In this document: positions 1 through 10,424 of the stretch, piece after piece
How positions within the stretch are numbered: position 1 is the stretch's first letter
How the letters are laid out: the number at the start of each line of letters is the position of its first letter
Source: Aradus depressus
Taxonomy: Eukaryota; Arthropoda; Insecta; Hemiptera; Aradidae
DNA length: 64,000 nt
NCBI GenBank assembly: GCA_963662175.1
Contig: OY759221.1
Span: 2,790,001-2,854,000, forward strand
Direction of reading: 5' to 3'
Position numbers and translations under genes: made by a program
Notes under the pieces: model-generated
Told to the model about the DNA's origin: nothing
The model's input: the letters and a program-made list of their open reading frames with translations, nothing else
The model's database searches: none

Positions 1-60
1 AATATATGGGAGTACTTTCGGTATTGCTACCATATATTTTATATATCTTGTGAAATAGAC
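1..60 (-). repeat. Penelope-like terminal-repeat fragment, sub-family A
   Basis: Minus strand carries GGTAGCAATACCGAAAGTAC followed by TCCC and the edge TTGTGAAATAGACAGTATT in rearranged order. The CTGA half of the core is replaced by AT-rich sequence, so the hammerhead-like motif is broken here. Confidence 0.6.
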
Positions 61-129
61 AGTATTAAATAAACATTCGTGTTTTCTTTATAATTTATTG
101 TTTCACAATCTGCAAAAAAGTTAAATATC

Positions 130-1165
130 AATATTAACAAAATTCTGGGGGTATTGAGGGTCAGTCAATGAAGAACACACTATTCAAATGCCAACGTTTC
201 GATGTATTTCATATCATCATCAGGGCCTAACAAACATGGGGGTATCAAGATTAGAAAAATATAATGGGTGATCGATTAAAATTATATATAGGTACATAAA
301 TATACATTCACTCATACAACTCCACATAAATACATATATACATCCTAATACATTCACATACATATACACATTGATGAACAACAAGGAAACTTACTATGAA
401 TATAGATGGTTGAGGAGAAGGCATGAAGACTGTGAGGTCTTACGTTCAACTAAGGGTACAGAAGGGTTGAGGGTAACAGATAATAAATCCGGGGAAAACC
501 CCAGTTAACGGCACTTAAATTTGTAGAGAACTACTTACTGGCTAACAGATATTTTACTATGTTGAGAAAATAAAATAAAATAAAAACTCATAATTAAATA
601 AATATTAACATAATTTAACTTATTAATTAAATGAAGAATTTTAGACAGAAGTGACACTAACCAAAAATGAAATAATACATAATAAAGAATAAATAGACAC
701 ACAATGAAATTAATCTAAATTTTAAATATTAAATATAATTGGAGACAGAACTATGGATTCAGCAGTTTTGAAGCAAATTGGCATAAATGTTGCTCAGGTT
801 ATTGGTATCAGTGCGAAAATTGACAGTATTTGAGGTTTTGGCAATATACACCATTTCCAGTGTCAGCCTTTTATAGTAATTGATTTCTCTGTCGAGAATT
901 TTGGTGTTAGCGAAATCAAACTTATGTTTGTTCAGGCTATGGTGTTTGATTAGGGCGCTGCAATTATCGGAGTCAGTTTTTGTTCTACAATCATACTCAT
1001 GCTGGTATAATCTCTTTTTTAAATATTGAGATGTCATGCCAACATAAGATGATGAACACTCTGAACTTGTTAGGCCCTGATGATGATATGAAATATATCG
1101 AAACGTTGGCATTTGAATAGTGTGTTCTTCATTGACTGACCCTCAATACCCCCAGAATTTTGAAT
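130..1165 (-). mobile_element. 5'-truncated Penelope-like element with inverted terminal repeats (sub-family D)
   Basis: About 90 bases at 143-230 recur inverted at 1071-1160. The block includes GGCCCTGATGATGATATGAA and CGAAACGTTGGC, plus a shared outer edge near CTGGGGGTATTGAGGG. Between them is the GIY-YIG fragment on the minus strand and an AT-rich trailer with ACATA-type repeats (about 290-380). A terminal repeat in sense at the 3' side and an inverted partial one at the 5' side is the usual structure of truncated PLE insertions. Confidence 0.8.
743..1112 (-). pseudogene. Penelope-like element, GIY-YIG endonuclease fragment
   Basis: The minus-strand frame 1112-759 codes SSYVGMTSQYLKKRLYQHEY, then SALIKHH...H.FDF..TKILDRE..YYKRL..EMVYI and NFRTDTNNLS..Y. 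This is the pattern of the GIY-YIG endonuclease domain at the C-terminus of Penelope-like retroelements (YVG for YIG, R and H of the second helix, E of EM). Only the domain is present; the reverse transcriptase part is gone. The first dozen residues are read through an inverted terminal repeat, so the true domain begins near 1035. Its activity is almost certainly lost. Confidence 0.88.
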
Positions 1166-1439
1166 TCTACAGTCGCTAGCAAACATCATCAATATTAACG
1201 TAGATCAAATATTCTTCTACTCAGACATAAGTAACTATATACTGACTGCACATTCATATTATGTTGTATTGATTTCGTAGAACTTTTTTGTATTTTATTC
1301 TGTTTTGATTTCTTGTTATTTTCTCGTTTTCAAATATATCCACAGTTGGTCAATTCCGTTAGAATAGGGATTTCCACCCCCTAGGGAGGAGGACCCCTTC
1401 TACCCCAAGTATTCTTAAGTTAATATAAATATGTCTACG

Positions 1440-1560
1440 TAGCTCGTATCCCCATTATTATTGAACCTTGTGCTGACGATGGCATAAGCCGAAACCGACA
1501 CATTTATATATTTGTATGTGGCTTGTAATTAGGCAAATAAAATAGTGCTTTATTTATCAA
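1440..1560 (+). repeat. Penelope-like terminal-repeat fragment, sub-family B
   Basis: CTGACGATGGCATAAGCCGA then AACCGACACATT at 1473-1503 matches the palindromic copy at 19811-20054. It ends in a degenerate edge (TGTGGCTTGTAATTAGGCAA). Confidence 0.65.
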
Positions 1561-1620
1561 CTTTTTGATTTTATTTATTAGTATTTCCGCGAAACGCAAA
1601 AAATGTATTCGGATATTAAC
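1560..1620 (-). repeat. Penelope-like internal/3' region fragment
   Basis: Shares TTTATTAGTATTTCC and CGCAAAAAATGTATTCGGA with inverted matches near 19765-19815 and 27875-27940, where they flank palindromic terminal repeats. Confidence 0.4.
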
Positions 1621-1724
1621 TTCAAGCTGGGATGGTTTTAGAAACTTCTAAATATTAGGAATTACGATTGATAGAGTCCACAGTAGAATCTTTTGAATAT
1701 AGAAGGAATTCGAGGTTCTGTTGT

Positions 1725-1800
1725 CTAAATAAAAACTCAATATTTGGCCAACGTTTCGGAAACTATTTATTTCCTTTTTCAGGGCCTTATAATGACTTGA
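1725..1800 (-). repeat. Penelope-like terminal repeat, sub-family C
   Basis: Minus strand GGCCCTGAAAAAGGAAATAA then a stem partner TTTCC, GAAACGTTGGCC and the edge TTTAGACAACAGAACCTCG. The core CTGANGA reads CTGAAAA, so this copy is slightly decayed. Matches 28430-28505 and 28786-28870. Confidence 0.65.
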
Positions 1801-1874
1801 GTGGATGTGTGTGGTGAAGGTGTTGAGAGTTTGTGTCGAGTGCACTCGATAAAGAACCTCGAAATCCTTCTAAA

Positions 1875-2290
1875 TTAGAAACTAGCAGTGATACCCGATG
1901 TTGCCCGGGGAACTTTGACTTTTCTCCCAATATCTCCTATAAGGCTATTCAGTTCCTCGGCAGTACATTCATGATGTTATAATTTTCAATTATTCATACG
2001 GAATAAGGCTTATAGTCCTTCAACTGTAGTAACGCTAGCTTTGGAGCTAAAACTAATTTATTCAAAAAGATTTCTCATTAATCGTTGCAATGGTTTTTGA
2101 GTTACAAAGATTGCGTGGGTGGATGCTGGGATGGACCAGATATTGAGGTACTAATATAATACGCCTATAACCTTCCACAGACGATGACGAACAAATTAAA
2201 AAAAAAATTAATCAAATCCATTAAGCCGTTCGTGAGTTATAGCGGTACAACGCACAGACATTTTCAGCTTTATATATATGATTACATAGG
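1875..2290 (+). repeat. Non-LTR retrotransposon (RTE-like) 3' tail
   Basis: The stretch ATACCCGATGTTGCCCGGG ... CCTATAACCTTCC ... GTGAGTTATAGCGGTACAAC ... TTCAGCTTTATATATATG has the layout of widespread arthropod RTE-type 3' ends. No coding frame survives. The class call rests on remembered resemblance only. Confidence 0.45.
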
Positions 2291-2611
2291 ATAGGTCTTT
2301 TGAAAACCTTTTGACATCCCGCCATTTTGAAAAACTGCACCTAGGTTTATGTTGAGGGCTTCCATACCATCACTTTATATTTTATTTTTTGAAAAATATT
2401 TAATTCTTGGTGCTTCGCTACTTTGTGAATATTGCCAATGCTACACTTGAGTTTGACCCACCACTCTACATTCACATGCCATGTATCATATCTGACACAA
2501 ATATATAATGAAAAAGAATTTTACCTACCCTAATTTTTTATTTAATCTTCCTATATGGTCATATCTTTTCCGAAAATATGGAATCTCATCCTCAATGCCC
2601 GGGAATAATAT

Positions 2612-2905
2612 AGTTATAGTTATTATGACTCATGCCCGGGCTTTGACTACAAGGTCATATCGCCTACTACCAGAACGCTCTTTCGGCATTCTGGTGGACA
2701 TGAGCCCGACTCTACTACGGGAGTTCTAAATTTTGCCTACCCCAAATGTTTATTCATCTAGGGTAGGGGTCTTTAACGCGTATCTGACATGGTACAGGCT
2801 CGGGACCATCGCTTAACATCCCATCAGAAGGATGCATACTTAATGTTTTTTCACTTTGCAGATAAACAACCTAATGGCTTCGGCCGGGTTAGCTCTTCAC
2901 AGATA
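2612..2905 (-). repeat. SINE family 1, copy 1
   Basis: Minus-strand copy of the tRNA-derived SINE: tail GACTCATGCCCGGGC, the GTAGTAGGCGATATGAC box, AGAGTCGGGCTCATGTCCAC box, and part of the CGGATGGGACGTTAAGCGAT body. The tRNA-like head is degenerate. Confidence 0.75.
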
Positions 2906-3107
2906 CACCTACTATCAGGAAATTCGTTTTCATTTTTGAATTTAGGAAGTAGAAAAAGATGAAATTTCATGAACTTTTGGAACGATTGCATAACTTATAG
3001 CTGGGGGAAGTCCCGAAGGAGTTTCGAACCCGCGATCTCAATTCATTCTCTTTCGAGAAATAATTTGACTAACATTCTAGCGAGGTTATCTTTTGTTTTC
3101 ACTTCAG

Positions 3108-3324
3108 GTTCACCTGTGAGACTTGTGGTAAAGGATTTGTTCGCCGATGTCATCTGGAGGGCCATCAGAAGCTGCATCAGACGGGAGAGAGACGTCCCTA
3201 TGGCTGCCATCTCTGCGGCAAGTCCTACCGGAGTTACAAGAACCTCAAGGAACACAGTAAATTGAAACATGGACATACTCAGAAGACTGTTACACACTTT
3301 TATAGCAGCGTCAGAAGATGTTAG
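3108..3324 (+). CDS. C2H2 zinc-finger protein, 3' terminal exon (partial gene)
   Basis: An open frame with no ATG follows a good acceptor (TTTTGTTTTCACTTCAG, ending 3107) and stops at TAG 3322-3324. It codes two adjacent C2H2 fingers: CETCGKGF..H..H with C-x2-C-x12-H-x3-H spacing, the TGERRPY inter-finger linker, then CHLCGKSY..H..H with H-x4-H. This is the usual C-terminal end of a poly-zinc-finger DNA-binding protein. AATAAA at 3765-3770 may end the transcript. No upstream exon was found in the window, so the rest should lie to the left. Overlapping longer frames, including one on the minus strand, are shadows. A pseudogene is possible, but a spliced acceptor argues against a processed copy. 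Confidence 0.85.
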
Positions 3325-4067
3325 TTCACTCACTGGCAAAAAAAAAAACATTGAATACGTTGAAACACTCGCATGTACTACCCTTTGGCGAATTTTAATT
3401 TTTAAAAAAAGCTTTAGAAAGTGCGCCGAAATTGGCATCACACTACTTACTTTTTTTTTAAAAAGATGATGGTCCGAAACGTGGCATATTCTCACTGATT
3501 TTATTACTTTCCTGTACATCGTATGGGGAAGTAAAACCTTATTGCTGGAAGAATGAGTCGAGACAATGAGGTGACACTGCAAAAAAAATGGCTTCTTCAT
3601 TGCCAAGAAGTAGGAAATATGAAATTACTTGGTTTCTTTCTGTTTATGCCATTTTATTATTTTTTTTTTGACATCGTTTGTTTCATTATTTTGATGAATC
3701 TTCTCTCAAGTTTTTTATTCATGAAAACTAATGATGTATATATATATATATATATTGTTTTTATAATAAATATTTTATAATGAAATGGTTTTCTTTTCTT
3801 CCCTTTTCATAATTTATTAAGCATACTTTTTGAGCACTGCTTGCAGGCTTGATGCATAGATACAATTAATTATACAATTATTTACTGAGTCAGTGCAGAT
3901 GTATCTAGGGACTTAGGAAGTATACATAGGACAGAATAGTAAATAAATAGTAACTAAATTATTATTATTTTTTTTTGTAAGTACCTATTATTAATTTATT
4001 ATTATTATAGAATAAATAAAGATCGCAAATAGGTTTCCGATTCAAGAGACATGTATTTTCAAATAAT

Positions 4068-4321
4068 TGAAGATATTATATCAAATAATATTAAAAGCCT
4101 TTTTAGTCTCAAAAAAATTTTCAATTTTTTATTTTCACCAATTGTAGAACAATATTTCGTCCATCCATCCAAAGTAATTGTATCATAATATAATTTTCAG
4201 ATGTATGTGAACTTGATAATGTCTGTAATGGACGAAATATTGTTCTACAATTGGTGAAAGAAAAAAATTGAAACATTTTTTGACACTAAATAGGCTTTTA
4301 ATATTATTTGATACAATACCT
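4068..4321. repeat. Long inverted repeat (arms about 92 bases)
   Basis: The block 4068-4163 recurs inverted at 4229-4321: both arms contain AACAATATTTCGTCCA / TGGACGAAATATTGTT and TAATATTAAAAGCCTTTTTAG-like sequence. The centre is about 65 AT-rich bases. It could be a foldback MITE; no target duplication was resolved. Confidence 0.7.
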
Positions 4322-4371
4322 TCAATTATTATAGAAGTTTTTCATTTTTCACTTTTATGTATACCAGCAAT

Positions 4372-4596
4372 AGTTGGTGCTATTATTGTCATATCGCCTA
4401 CTACCAAAGCACCCTTTTGTCACTCTGGTGGTCTTGAACCAGACTCTACTGTTGGAGTCCTACATTTTGCCTACTCTAAATTTTTATTCACCTAGGTTAG
4501 GAGTCTTAAATGAGTGCCTGACATTGTACAGGTTTGGGACCATCGCTTAACATCCCATCCGAAGGAAGGCGGGCTAACTTCCCAGATAAAAAAACG
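4372..4596 (-). repeat. SINE family 1, copy 2 (head-truncated)
   Basis: Minus-strand copy recognisable from GTCATATCGCCTACTACCA through GGGACCATCGCTTAACATCC. The tRNA-like head is absent, and sequence continues directly into a non-LTR fragment. Confidence 0.7.
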
Positions 4597-5250
4597 TAAG
4601 GTCCACTGGATTTATTACCTTTCGGAAGAATAATATATGTTGACAATTAAAAAGAAAACTATTGGTTGTTCTATACAACAGATGAAATATAACCAGACTG
4701 GAAAGTTTAGGTAGAAACAAAGATTCATTGTTAATTGGTGCGAGGTTGTCCTGGTAGACCCTCGTCAGCTTGCCGATGAAGGCTCCCCTAGGAAGGAAAT
4801 CCTTGTAAATCTGCTGATCCCGGACGGACCAAGGTGTGCTCACTGCTAAACCCAAGACCTTGTTTTCAGACCTTCCCAGTTTGTTTAGGTGAGTTCTGTT
4901 TGTGCCTTTCCAGATGGGTGATGGTAACAAGGCTGTGTAAAATAGAGTGCAGCACATGTATCTTGGCTAAAGTTGAGATAGTCCCGTGTATGCTTGTGTC
5001 CATGTTAGTCTATTGTCGAAACGTACTCCAAGGTACTTGATAGTCACATCAGTAGGTGTCCAAGATATGTCGTCATTGCTTACTCGAATCTGAGTGAGTA
5101 TCTTTCTTAGCTTGTCCGTCGAAGATTGAAAACGTTGCCCATGGTTTTAGCAGTGTTTATTCTGAGATTCCACCTGTTGAACCAGTCCATCACGACATGA
5201 ACGTCACATAGGGCTCCCACTGCTGATGATACATCTGAATCCTGGGATAC
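4574..5250 (-). pseudogene. Jockey-like non-LTR retrotransposon RT fragment
   Basis: In broken minus-strand frames the sequence codes DWFNRWNLRINTAKT, then IKYLGVRFDNRLTW, then LFYTALLPSPIWKG...HLNKLGRSENKVLGLAVSTPW..VRDQQIYKDF. These are the palm-to-thumb segments after the YxDD box of jockey-clade reverse transcriptases. The YxDD region itself is missing, and frameshifts separate the blocks. An old, dead fragment. Confidence 0.82.
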
Positions 5251-5518
5251 AAGCAGAATATATTGTTAAAAATCAGTAATTATCTATTTCATTATTTAAT
5301 TGTAAATATGTGTCTGGTCCGAAATAATTCACATATGAGATAAGTTAAGAAAAAACATTTCTGTGAGGAATAACACCATCTTTATTATTTATATTAACCC
5401 TCTAGTACACTCGCCTTTCATTGTTACATTAGTATACTCGCGCGGCACTCAGTACCGCATGCTTAACTATTGAGTTCTTCAGCAGTTTTGCACCCCAAAC
5501 AACTCCAAAAAGTTATTA

Positions 5519-6378
5519 TTAGGCCCCTTTCACACCGAAGATGCAAGACGCAAGATGCATGCATCCTAGAACACTGGACCATGTAATTGAATGAGAGGTT
5601 TCACACCGAAGATGCAAGTGCGTCTTGCAGCCAGGACGCAAGACGCACTTGCCTCTCGGGTACCAGCCGGCTGGAGATTTCAGCGTGCGTCTTTGTTATG
5701 CTGGTCTTGCATACTCGCCCCTTCCATCTCGCCCCGTCCGACCCACCCCTGACTCACCCGACTCTGTGATTCACATCGTTGTATGTGTGCTTGACTCGCA
5801 CAGTTTATTTTCAGTTTCATTTCAGACTTCGATTAGATGTTGTGTTCCAAGTACGAAACTTCCATCCACCCTTCAACTATGTTACCAGACACAGAGAACT
5901 TCAACGTGACCTCAGAAATATCAGTAGCCTTTCTTTCGCAGATACACACAACCGATAATTTGTATCCCGACGGCTCCATGAGATCCAACAACTTGTTAAA
6001 AGTCGGAATCTCCATTTTATAATACACCTGAAACTTTACTGGATGGTTCAGTAATTGCTGAGACTCAATAGCAGGGCTATGCTCTCCAGCATTAGTCCAG
6101 TAGGGATGCTGCCATAAACGATTGCTTCTTTGTCTTCGTCTTCTTCTGACTACACAAGCCAGAATTATAATTTCGTCGTCTGAAGAGTCGGATGATTGAT
6201 TATTCATCTTTCAAACTCACAATCTTCCAAACAGAAATAAAGAACTGAACAGAAGGTGCAAGAGGCACGTGCATCTTTGGTGTGAAAGGCTTTTCATGAA
6301 GATGCAGGACGCACATGCCTCCTGCCTCCAGGATGCATGCATCTTGCGTCTTGCATCTTCGGTGTGAAAGGCCCCTTA
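5519..6378. mobile_element. PIF/Harbinger element, TTA target duplication
   Basis: A 45-base terminal inverted repeat, 5522-5566 against 6331-6375, matches at all but two positions (GGCC against GGGG near the tip) and is flanked by TTA on both sides (5519-5521, 6376-6378). Both features are typical of PIF/Harbinger. Sub-terminal copies of TTTCACACC and GACGCA-type words recur at 5599-5655 and 6256-6330. Inserted into a piggyBac-like element. Confidence 0.88.
5833..6207 (-). pseudogene. Harbinger transposase, N-terminal remnant
   Basis: A 124-codon minus-strand frame codes an acidic start, an RRRRRQR stretch, then WQHPYWTNAGEHS and VKFQVYYKMEIPTFNKLLDL. This matches the N-terminal segment of HARBI1-like transposases (R..WVHP...FxxYFRMxxxxFxxLL). 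The catalytic DDE part is absent. It lies inside the inverted repeats of the element, so the element is a deletion derivative of an autonomous copy. Confidence 0.75.
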
Positions 6379-7238
6379 GGCGTACTGAATGCATAACAAT
6401 GTTTTTAAAAACTTTATTGAAAAAAAAAATACAAAATTGTTTAAAAAACGTAACAAAAATTGAACCTTTTAAACAATGTTTAAGAATTACATATATTGAA
6501 GTAAAGAAAAACATCTTATTATAGTACAAATGAAGAACAATATAATTAATTATAAATAGTTTATTTTGATTATAAATAAGTGGTAGGTAGAAGTAAAAAA
6601 ATAATTATTATTATTTTAAATTTAATTAATTAACAGCTAATTATTATTATTTAATTATAAATTAAAATTAAAATTAAAATATACTTAGTTATAAAGAAAA
6701 CAAATACTAAATAAAATATATAAAAAACTTACATTTCAACACAGGGACGGTATACAGTGCCGCAATTGTTGTCCCTTCCACTTTGACCTATTGTTACCGA
6801 CTGATAAAATATCAGATCAATGCGCTACTTGTTGTGTTCATTCATAGACAATGAAGTATAGAAGTGGGGTTTAGCTTGTTTTTAAACATAGGGAGCGCGA
6901 AAATACAAATTTAATACATTTGAGGCACGGAGTGCCGCGGCGAGTGTACTAAAGGGTTAATTATTAAAAGGCTGAACTAATAAGAACTTTAATCAGGTTA
7001 ATAAGTGTAAGTTAAGATGGTTTAAGAAATAAGTTGAAATTTTCAATTATATTGAAACTTTAGAAGAGCGCCCCCTCGACATGAATAGAACTTTCCGGTG
7101 CTTATGGCCTAGTTTATATATATTCAGTATCTTCGGAATATACATTAAAAATCAATAAGAGATATATGTATGTATGTAGTGGGGGCACTACAGCACTTTC
7201 TTGTGCCAACCACGCTCACAGATCACTCTGTCTCACTC

Positions 7239-7390
7239 ACTTCCTTTTTCTCAAAATCATTTCATACTGGCAATATGAAAGTAATGAGTTGGCGTTAGCA
7301 GTATTTTTTGTTTCATTGTTCACCGTATTTCTGAGAGTGTCTTTCTTATACCCAGTTATGCCAATATGAAATGATTTTAAGAGGAGAAAG
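7239..7390. repeat. Short inverted repeat
   Basis: CTCAAAATCATTTCATACTG near 7248 is mirrored by CAATATGAAATGATTTTAAG near 7363. The arms are roughly 35 bases and the spacer about 80. No element class assigned. Confidence 0.55.
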
Positions 7391-7599
7391 GATTGGAAAT
7401 TTAATAGGGAACATTTTTGGTAAGAACCAATTTTTCGATAGGATTAACTCTTTTAGGATAAATCAAGGAAAAGTCTAAATATGTGTTTTAAAATTACATT
7501 GCAGAGGCATGTATTTCGAAATCCGGACGACCAGCGACAAATAGTATTGAATAAATAATTAGTGTTCTTTACAACTATTACATGAAAAGATATTTGATT

Positions 7600-7882
7600 A
7601 GGTCTTAAGTAGCCCCCAAGTAAAATGGTCTCAATTTTCGACCGATTTCAGCCAAAATCTAATCAGATCTAAGTTAGCACATGTGACCTCTTCATTCCAA
7701 ATTTCAAGTTCATAGCTAGAATCGTTTTTGTAATGTAATTGCTCACAACTTTTCAATCACATACACGCACACACATATAATCGCAAAAATGGTTATAACA
7801 TATTCGGGGACCTTCAAACCTACCTCGGATTTTTTCAAGACTACATTCCTTCCTTATATTATAGATATAAGAAAGTAAAAAT
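7600..7882 (+). repeat. Probable LINE 3' UTR fragment
   Basis: The stretch ACCGATTTCAGCCAAAATCT ... TTCCAAATTTCAAGTTCATA ... CCTTATATTATAGATATAAG resembles non-coding LINE trailers in insects and ends in AAGTAAAA. There is no coding sequence. Class uncertain. Confidence 0.35.
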
Positions 7883-9616
7883 AGACAGAAATTACATAAA
7901 AATAATTAAAATTAAATATTTTACACATAAATTTACCTAAATTAGAGAAGAGATTCATCTCAGGTTCAAGTTGAATGCTGACTGATGAATGTTACTTGTA
8001 AATTTTCTTGGAAATCCCACCAACCAAAGAAGTATCACTCATTATAAGTATCGCCCCCCCCCCCTCGCCCGTTCTACATTTTGAGAAGCCACATAGCTTT
8101 TATTCTAAGTTGGACGCTCTTAGAAAGACCCTGCAAATTTCGTATGTATACAGCCGTTTTGTTAAGGAATAAAGACAATAATCTGTTCAAAAACAACTTG
8201 TGTTTATTTCATTTAACATTGTTACGAAAATCATTTTTAGAGCCCACAAACGAACAAAATATTATAGAAATAATCAAAACATGATTTTATAGATTATTAC
8301 TATACAAATAGAAGCTAAAATAAAATTTAAAGCTGTCCTATTGTCGATTATTAAATTTCTCTATCGATTCTGTTAATATTTATCTGGTTATCCATTGACC
8401 AGGGAGTGTTCAGTACGAAAGATTATACACGAACAGCAAGTGTGTTTAGGTATTGCCGCTGTTTATATTAGTATTTATGCTATTTTAGTGTGTTATTAAA
8501 GTTAATAGACTGTAAAAAAATATATATTAAAAAATGGATTTTTTTTTCTTATTTTTTATAGAAGGTTACTGGTTCTCTAGGAATGTTTATCGCCTTGTTT
8601 AAAGATTTTTTTCTTCAAGAAGCTTCATGTATTGAGGTAAAAGAGAAAATAAAGTATTTTTTTCAATTTTAATGATGTGTCATTTGTTATATCTTAATTA
8701 TCATATTTCAAGGTACTTCATAATCTGGCGATAGGCACGTCTTCTAATAATTCTTTTCTTTATTAGTGTTCACCATTTACTCAATATTATTGGAAATATT
8801 TAAAATCTAGTGATTTTGAATAATTTGATTACTAATCACATTTCGCCCGGGCGATTAGAGGGTCCCGTCGGTTGATATTTTATTGTAGTGCCCAACGTTA
8901 AGTTATACATTTTATAATTCAAAAGATTTCCTTCTCTACTAAATTAAAAAAATATATATTTATAATTTAAGATTTTTCTCTTAAACAATACTTCTTATGT
9001 GATGACGTGTATATGCGTGTGGTTTAAAATCAATTTTACCTCCCGGTTTCTTATCTGATAAGACTGACATTTAGAATTTAAACACGAAAACTGAACTGCA
9101 GTTGTATGAATAAATAATTAATTTTGTTATTATTAAAATTCTCACATGCAATTTGTTGCAAGTCAAATTCTAGTTTATGTACTGAATATGAACGCAATAA
9201 ATATATATAATTTCATATTTTATCATCGAATATTTGTCAGAAATATGAATTTATTTGTGAAGTTATTAAAAACTGAAGTGAACTGTTGAGAATGCAGTTA
9301 CATAAGTGGCAGAACTGGTTATTCGCATGCACATTTAATATACGAAGAAAAGTTCGAATACACTTGTTGCATACATATATTGCAATTTTTTTAATATCTC
9401 AATTTTATTGTTCTCGAATATATATAAATTTTTACAAAACTATATATATATATGTTGCAGTGTAACTGGAAGAAATTAGTCTATTTCAGAAAAATTAAAT
9501 AGAAAACATTTATTTTTAAAAAATAACGTTCCTATAGGGTATTTTTTTAGTATCTCTTTTAAATTAATATGATTTCGGTCTACACTTTTAAGCTCACGAT
9601 TACTGGATTTTTTACA
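7883..9616. other. Gene-free AT-rich stretch
   Basis: I see no gene or recognised element here. It contains a run of C's at about 8052-8063, a palindromic CGCCCGGGCG at about 8845 and short TA runs near 9444. The small open frames at 8081-8284 and 9476-9679 have no family signature. Confidence 0.5.
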
Positions 9617-9800
9617 TCCCCCAGCTTTATGAAATATATGGGAAGTTATGTAGTCAGAAATTCGATGTGGAGTTTTCAACGAAATGGAGTTTTCCGACCT
9701 CCTAATTAAAAAAAAAAAAATTATGTCTGAACACGTTAACTCCCGATAGAATGAATGTATGAGGATTCAGAAGGATCTAGATATGTGTAATATTGAGTTT
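9617..9800 (+). repeat. Repeat family 2, fragment
   Basis: Contains CCCAGCTTTATGAAATATAT, GGGAAGTTATGTAGTCAGAA and AACTCCCGATAGAATGAATG, the leading part of a non-coding repeat family present about thirteen times in this window. Confidence 0.65.
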
Positions 9801-10015
9801 TAATCCCAAGCGATTATTCGGCTTTGTATGGGTTGCGAAAAAGTAATTGATTAATTCTTACTTTGATGGTACATAGGCGGTAATGATTCACCGACGAATT
9901 TTTCCCTCTTCCATTCTCAATCAGTTAATATATATTTTTATGGAAATAATTTTAAATTCTTAACTTTACAACTAAAATTAGTTGTCTTCTACGTTATTAC
10001 CAAGAAAAAATAAAA

Positions 10016-10222
10016 AGGTTAAGCGATGATCCCGAGTCTGTACGATGTGAGGCAGTCGTTAAAGTCCCTATCCAAGGTGAATAAAAATTTGGGGTAGGCA
10101 AAATTTAACTCCCATAGTAGAGTCGGGCTCATGTCCATCAGAGTGACGAAAGAGCGCTCTGGTAGTAGGCGATATGACCTCATAGTTAAAGCCCGGGCAT
10201 GAGTCGCAACTATCTAACAACC
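10016..10222 (+). repeat. SINE family 1, copy 3 (5'-truncated)
   Basis: Begins in the body at GGTTAAGCGATGATCCCGAG and runs through GCCCGGGCATGAGTC. The head with the Pol III promoter is absent. Confidence 0.75.
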
Positions 10223-10424
10223 AAAAGGAATTTCCTTACTCATGTTTATAATATATGAATTTCTTTGTACAGTTGTTGTTTATTTTGTAGCATATGTTAC
10301 ACATAGGCCTTGACCTTCATTTGTTTTTTTGGCCGAATTTATTTGAAACTGTTATATAATAATTTTATTATATGAAATGAACCAGAATGCGAAATAACAT
10401 CTACATTAAATGTAGATATAGATA

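Larger units (their letters stand above)
5394..6960. mobile_element. Non-autonomous piggyBac-like element, interrupted
   Basis: Both ends are flanked by TTAA (5394-5397 and 6957-6960). The left end CCCTCTAGTACACTCGCC mirrors the right end CCCTTTAGTACACTCGCC. Each end has an inner GCGGCACTC..TRCCGC block, spaced differently on the two sides, which suits piggyBac asymmetric termini. No transposase was recognised. A Harbinger element sits inside it (5522-6375). Confidence 0.78.

Noticed and set aside
2969..3265. 98-codon plus-strand frame
   Set aside because: Overlaps the zinc-finger exon in another frame and has no domain pattern.
3455..3490. Further PLE core (GATGATGGTCCGAAACGTGG)
   Set aside because: The stem hairpin is missing and CTGA is absent; too degraded to count.
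3043..3606. 187-codon minus-strand open frame
   Set aside because: It is the shadow of the zinc-finger exon on the opposite strand; the plus frame has real C2H2 spacing and a splice acceptor.
8840..8855. Regulatory palindrome CGCCCGGGCG
   Set aside because: A single short GC palindrome without repeats of the motif or a nearby gene.
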